A stretch of 24,049 nt of DNA from Margaritispora aquatica (taxonomy: Eukaryota; Ascomycota; Leotiomycetes; Helotiales; Discinellaceae): assembly GCA_007644065.1 (NCBI GenBank), contig VJWN01000045.1:1-24049 (forward strand), given 5' to 3'. Below the pieces are notes generated by a model. The model saw nothing but the letters and a program-made list of their open reading frames with translations. It made no database searches and was not told the origin of the DNA. Below are positions 18,944 through 24,049 of the stretch, one piece after another. Within the stretch, counting starts at the first letter, position 1; every line of letters begins with the position of its first letter. Made by a program: the position numbers and the translations under genes.

Positions 18944-19696
18944 GGTACTGGAAAAGTGAAGATACCGCACGCATGTAGACATGATTAACGAGATTTGAAT
19001 TCTTTCGAAATCTACCTTGGATGAACTGGATGAACAAAGTCACCTGAAAACAAAAATTTCTTTGACGATAAAGAAGACAAGGAAGGGAAGGAACGAGGGA
19101 GCTCTACAGGCTTATGTTCAGCTTGCGTTTAACGAATTTCCATCCCTCATCCTCGTACACAGGAGCGAGTACGACTTGCCATTTGTGAAGTTCACAAAGA
19201 TGAATCGGTTCAATCATCAATCACTGTGATGACCGAATTAGGATGTAATAGGACAGTAAGCCACTATCGGCTGAGCGTAAGTCACATGTGGACCGTAATC
19301 CTAGTACATAAGGTAAGGTAAGGTAACTGAGGTAAGATGGTGCCGAGGGCGGTGTAATCTACCTTATTGGGAGAGACATGGCTTATCTCAGTTCTCGGAA
19401 CGCCAAACGGCATTTTACCCAAATCTACCTGTGAACAAGGGAAGGCGCTTGCGCGAATTAGCATCTGCATCTCTGCATCTCTGCATCTCTGCATCTCTTG
19501 ACCCAATCAAATATTCTCGCTTAGCCTCGTGACAGTTGATGCAATAGCTCTCATATCACGTGTCACCGAGACATGCTGCATGTTGGTCAGCAAGAAAAAC
19601 TTCCAGGTTGGAACTTCATTTTCCCCTCTACATGTCTTGTATACGACCCCAGACCCCATAATCTCCCCTCGACTCGCATGCAGCCGCCCAACAGTG
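18944..19696. promoter_or_regulatory. Divergent promoter region between ferredoxin and MFS gene
   Basis: This 753-bp region lies between the ferredoxin start (minus) and the MFS start (plus). It contains AAGGT repeats near 19310-19324 and a TGCATCTC tandem array at about 19465-19498. CCAATC at 19502-19507 is a possible CCAAT-type element. No gene is seen. Confidence 0.45.
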
Positions 19697-21594
19697 ATGG
19701 ATCAGATTGACGGAGCGGAAAGGAGAGATGGAGGAGAAAAGAGAGAGAGAAGCCGTGCCATCGACCTTCCCGAAGCCGAGCAAACGGAAGAAACGACAGA
19801 GTACCCTTCTGGAAATCGTCGCTATGCTATTGGCTTTATCCTAGGCTTCAGCGTTGTTTTACCCATGCTGGTATAACCTTTCTTTTCTTCTACATCCACA
19901 TCCGCATCCTCATCTGAACCTGATTTGACATATCACCGCCTCTACGTAGGATATCTCCATACTGTCGACCGCACTTCCTACCATCACCAATGAATTTAAT
20001 TCTTTGGCCGACGTAGGCTGGTATGGATCCGCCTACTTAATGGCATGCGCCATCACGCAGCTCCCATGGGGCAAAGCGTATACCATCTTCTCACCCCTGG
20101 CCTGTTTCCTCTGGGCGATTGTGGTGTTTGAGATCGGTTCCATCGTGAGCGCTACAGCGCAAAACTCGACTGCACTTATCATCGGTCGCGCAATTGCCGG
20201 ATCGGGAGATGGGGGAATTTGGGCAGGTTCTTTATGGTTCGTCACGAGAGAACACCTTAGTCGGTATCAGATGACGAGTCAAGGCTAACCTATTCGTCGC
20301 AGTATGATTGCATATGCTTTTCCATTACGACAGAGACCCATTGTTAACGCCCTTGTAAGTCTCTTGACGGTGGGATCGACTGTGTTGGGTCCGCCACTTG
20401 GAGGAGTCCTGGTAACGAGAGCATCATGGAGGTGGTGCTTCGCTATCAATCCCATTATTGGTGTTCCAACATTTATCGCTTCCGCCCTTATTCTTCGAGC
20501 AATCAAGTTGCCAGAACGAAGACCTGAAAGTTTTTGGAAAAAGGTTCAGAGGCTCGATTGGCCCGGGCTTATTGTCCTTTTCCCGGGTATCATATGTCTC
20601 CTGTTAGCCATGCAATGGGGAGGCACCCAATTTTCTTGGTCATCGGCACGAATTATCGTTCTTTTGGTTCTTTCGGCGCTGCTCATAGGAGTCTTCGTTT
20701 TCGTCCAGTGGAGGAAGGGGGAAGAAGCCATGCTACCTTTACGGGTGCTCCGGCTGCGAACCGTTGCCACTAGTATAGTTTTTGGTTTTACTATAGTAGC
20801 AGGCAGCGAAACAATACCTTACTATGTAAGTAACCTATCGACACGTCGATATGAAAAAAGCTCACCTTCTTAAGGCTCCCACTTGGTTTCAAGCAATCAA
20901 GGGTGCAGATGCGCTCCAGTCTGGCGTAATGATTCTACCTTTAGCCGCAGCAACGTGCTTCTGTACTGTTACCGGAGGTATTCTAGTCTCCAAAATCGGC
21001 CATTATGTGCCTTTCATGATTCTAGGAAGCATATCAGTCATCGCTGGGGCCACTTTGTTCACGCAGTTTCACGCAGATACAGCTGCCCGCCTTTGGGCTC
21101 CAACACTCGTCCTAATCGGAGCAGGCATCGGACTTGGTACCGACTTGCCACAAGTTGCCGTACAGACTGTTCTGAGTGATGAAGATATCCCGATTGGAAT
21201 AGGAGCGGTGATATTCGCTCAAATAATCGGGCAGGCAATCTTTGTGTCTGTGGTTGGCAATATTCTCAACAATGAACTAGTCACCGGCTTCCGCACTAAG
21301 CTACCGAGCATTAGCAGTGCAGAAGTGCTAGAAGCAGGGGCTACTGAGCTACAAAAGACCGTAAGCAGCCAGGATCTTGGTATTGTAAGGGATATATACA
21401 ATCAGGCTCTCACTCGCGCATTCTATGCGTGTGTGGCGATGGCTGGTCTATCTCTGCTTGCGGCGTGTGCGATGGAGTGGAATTCGGTGAAAGATGACGT
21501 CGTTGTTGACAAACGTGATCCAGCTTCCGCACCAGCCGCATCGGTGGCCAAGGAGACGCCGCTGGTATCGGACACCAGCAAGCTAGAACTGTAG
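19697..21594 (+). CDS. MFS multidrug exporter, DHA2 (14-TM) family
   Basis: Plasma-membrane drug:H+ antiporter, probably exporting the cluster product. Four exons, 19697-19870, 19950-20236, 20303-20825 and 20875-21594, keep frame and give 567 residues. Introns are 79, 66 and 49 nt. The hydrophilic N-terminus is charged (residues 1-48), and the first membrane segment ends exon 1. Family landmarks are DISILSTALPTI, LADVGWYGSAYLMA, GRAIAGSGDGGI, the motif-C-like LGPPLGGVLV, WRWCFAINPIIG, and YY followed by FQAIKGADALQSGV in exon 4. The second intron uses a weak donor, GTTCGT, with a GCTAAC branch site; it is the only donor that restores frame and family sequence. ATG 19697 is the first in-frame Met after a non-family leader. 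Homologues include mycotoxin self-resistance pumps. The substrate is unknown. Confidence 0.9.
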
Positions 21595-21959
21595 GACAAG
21601 TCCTCGAGTCAATATGAAGGGCTGGAACTCTAGCATGTTGAGGACTTTCCATATGTGCGACCAGAGACGCCGCTTTTTCCTATGAGTCGAAGTCACTTGT
21701 ATGATATCTTTTTGCTTTCGAAATGTGGAGTACATATTTCATGGTTTGGGCAATAGATGAGGGTGCAATGTTAGCTGTATTGATACCTAAGGAGCTCGAA
21801 AGGAGAAGAGAGTGCGAACGAAATGAAACTATGCCAGAATTACGCTGGAAGGGAATGGGTGTACTGCTCCTAAGGCGAGCCGGGTCATAGTAGACCGAAT
21901 TTGAACTTTTCAGCACCACAATCAACATTCTGAGGGTTCAGTGAGATGGCGTATCTCAA
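21595..21959. other. MFS 3' flank, no gene seen
   Basis: Downstream sequence of the MFS gene, presumably its 3' UTR and terminator, followed by unassigned DNA up to the copia relic. Open frames here are short and match nothing. Confidence 0.5.
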
Positions 21960-22440
21960 CCAATTTGAGTTGTTTCAAGAACTCTTGATGGTGTTTCTGA
22001 TGAGACAGAGACTTGGTAAAGCCATCTGCAGCCGGATTGTGGACGCAGATATCCACTCAACCTTGAACTGTTTCAACTCTACTTTCTCCCGCAACCAGTG
22101 TGAATGTATGTCGATATGCTTGAGCTTCTTAACTAGCTTGGGAGAATCTGTGAGGAGGAGTCGGACCGTTGGTAGGTCATCGCAGTACGCCGTGAGGTCG
22201 TGATCTAATTTGAGGTCGATGTTGTCGAAGAAACGTTGGAACCAGATCATCCATTAAGCAAGAAACGCGAGAGCTGCTAATTCAGCTTCGGTTGTTGACC
22301 TCGCCACCGCAGTTTGACGCATGACATTCCATTCCAGTCATTTGTTTCACCGAATGTCTCCTTTTTGTGACCCTGCGTGCTCTTTCTGGTTTCCCCGTCG
22401 TCCGCAAAAGATGCATCAATTGAATCCATGTCATCAAACT
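21960..22440 (-). pseudogene. Ty1/copia retrotransposon RNase H relic, degenerate
   Basis: Read on the minus strand, fragments in more than one frame match the end of a copia polyprotein. ASFADDGETRKSTQGH (about 22365-22430) is the start of RNase H. It is followed by RSTTEAELAALAF (about 22261-22300) and KLKHIDIHSHWLREKV (about 22090-22140). Frame changes between the first two blocks and an in-frame stop before 22250 show it is dead. No reverse transcriptase, integrase or LTR was recognised beside it. Confidence 0.72.
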
Positions 22441-23338
22441 AACATTCTGATCTCTTTGCCTAAGGTAACTTGATAGTATTCTGATTCGCGTTGTGCTTCA
22501 ACCATTCGTCCTTTGTCAATCACGCCTGGCCGTTTTAACTCTCCGATAGTAAGACTAGCACAACGCTTGTGGCCACCAATATAAACACCACCCCACCAGG
22601 TATCAATTGTTTCCCTTGTATGAACATTAAGGCCAGGAGGTCCAGCCTCATAACGATGCCAGACCTACATCTGGTTCTGGAAAGAGGACACTGCCGGCGC
22701 TTGGGAATACGTGCATGTTGAAGCGATCAAGAATTACTAGACAAAAGGGTTAAGTTAATATAAGTAAATCAAGATATGTTGTTCTATCTGGGCAGAGCCT
22801 CTAAGGACAAACCCTAAAGAACTGGTCTATGTAGTCCTCAGCATTGTTCCTGTCATGTTTTCGTTCTTGTACGCTGTCGGTGTCGGTTTAAGGTTAGTGA
22901 CAGCCGGTAATGGCCAACGCACAATTCTCTCGTTTGTTTAATGAGTGGGGCCATGATACTGATATCTCCGTGGTGGATCTTGGGTATGTTGACCTTTACC
23001 AAGCCAAGCCAAGAAAAGAAGTCTTAGAAGCTTGTGTTAGCTTAGGACGAGCATGATAATGCCATTTTGCTAGCTCAAACGACGCCACAACCTTTAATGT
23101 CTCGGATGAAGACAATAGAAACCGACGATCAAGCGAGAGTATGAGCTTTATTCCACTACGGTAGACTTTACCAGGCGAATATACATCCACTCGGCCATTC
23201 CTACGCAAGTCAAGCCAAGCAGCAACAACCGATTTTGAAACTGTAAGAGAAGTGGATAGAGAGGATGAAAATAGACCTCGTCAGCGGACTAGCTTTCGAT
23301 CAAATCTTTAGTATCTGCTATACAAAAGATCAATCGCG
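22441..23338. other. Unassigned, probably repeat-derived DNA
   Basis: No intact gene. Minus-strand frames near 22450-22640 and 22996-23208 are open but match no family I can name; they may be further decayed transposon sequence next to the copia relic. AAGCCAAGCCAAG near 23001-23013 and its variant near 23209-23220 are short tandem-like motifs. Confidence 0.4.
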
Positions 23339-23890
23339 TTGCGACGGACAACATCGACGTTCGGTGGCAACTTTGTATATAGGAACCCGGGATGGTGGAA
23401 GAAACAAATGCTAGTAGATCGGAGCCTGCGATCAATGGCGGGCTTTACAGCTTTGTATACGGCGATAATGCTTATCATCGTATTTAGCTATCTCAAAGAT
23501 TTCGTGTCGCGGTTGAATAGGAATTCGACAAGTATTGGTGGTAAAGGTGGAGAGAGTTGCGAGAAGGCCGAATCCAGGAATTTGGTAAGTGATATGGAAG
23601 CTGTAAGCTGGTAAGGGAAAGAGGCTATAGGGCTGTATCTCTTTATCAATATGGCAGCGACAATGATACTCAGATGCTCGAACACGTACCAATAACTGGC
23701 TACGGTATTGAAGGTAGGAGAGATCCGTTGGATGCTATTGAGAGGAGGCGATTCGAAGGTCGCTACTAATAGTCCTTGGGCTTTTAATCACAAGCGAGAG
23801 GGGAAGAGAAAGGCCTGGCTAGCATGGATATTGCTGATTCGTATATCTATTGTGGGTCATCGAACGGCGGTCGATTATAGATTCAGATAC
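23339..23890 (+). pseudogene. Broken DUF6536-like fungal membrane protein gene
   Basis: A forward frame at 23339-23614 encodes RSLRSMAGFTALYTAIML, a hydrophobic segment, then STSIGGKGGESCEKAESRN. This resembles the start of fungal DUF6536 multi-pass proteins. A second block (about 23638-23830) encodes ATMILRCSNTYQ, a TAA stop, then VGEIRWMLLRGGDSKV, TNSPWAFNHKREGK and KAWLAWILLI, which also fit that family. A GTAAGT donor after the first block suggests an intron, but the phases I tried do not restore frame. The stop sits where the family usually has Gln, a change expected from RIP-type transitions. The N-terminus and the rest of the protein are missing. Family assignment is from memory of the pattern. 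Confidence 0.55.
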
Positions 23891-24049
23891 TTATAAGTGA
23901 CAGCCAGTATATTTCTTAACAAACTCCGTTATCGGTCCCTTATTTTACATTAGTATGCCCTTTCGTATTATCTATGTACTAGACAATACAAACAAAACTG
24001 CCGGCTCCTACAGGTCAACTGAAACAACGGTGTTAGCTATACTAGCTTA
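23891..24049. other. Window end, no feature seen
   Basis: Sequence after the broken DUF6536-like gene shows no open frame of note and no recognisable repeat. Confidence 0.5.

Overview
The window reads as nuclear DNA of a filamentous ascomycete (Pezizomycotina). The genes carry short GT-AG introns (49 to 97 nt), often with a CTAAC-like branch point. The products are fungal families: a bZIP factor with a DUF3425-like C-terminus, a 14-TM drug:H+ antiporter, an NRPS with a partial N-terminal condensation domain, and a DUF6536-like relic. Very AT-rich, TA-rich transposon remnants suggest repeat-induced point mutation (RIP). The species cannot be named from the sequence.

Layout, left to right. 1-573 is AT-rich decayed repeat, and 574-1247 is a hAT-like element with an 8-bp target duplication. 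1248-2056 is non-coding with a possible copia trace. Then come lysine 2,3-aminomutase (minus, 2057-3672), a mitochondrial ornithine/basic amino acid carrier (minus, 4368-5353), a 1.4 kb divergent promoter holding a dense CAGTG/CACTG array, and a one-module NRPS (plus, 6778-11118). A TA-flanked MITE lies at 11791-12216, followed by the bZIP gene (plus, 13082-14781) and a second TA-flanked MITE at 15534-15896. A microsatellite-rich gap follows. Next are an adrenodoxin-type ferredoxin (minus, 18424-18943) whose ORF is broken by an intron, and an MFS exporter (plus, 19697-21594). The right end holds a degenerate Ty1/copia RNase H relic (about 21960-22440) and a broken DUF6536-like membrane protein gene (about 23339-23890).

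Main idea (inference). The six intact genes look like a specialised-metabolite cluster in which a beta-amino acid, most simply beta-lysine, is made inside mitochondria. The aminomutase is a radical-SAM/PLP enzyme with a mitochondrial-type presequence. The ferredoxin also has a presequence and could supply the electron that radical-SAM chemistry needs. The carrier belongs to the ornithine/lysine exchange family and could move lysine in and beta-lysine out. The single-module NRPS would activate an amino acid in the cytosol, the MFS protein would export the product, and the bZIP protein would regulate the set. In bacteria, lysine 2,3-aminomutases feed NRPS pathways such as streptothricin and viomycin. 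I know of no described fungal system that combines all these parts, although I cannot search. The last condensation domain of the NRPS lacks the second His of HHxxxDG, so its chemistry or acceptor is unusual.
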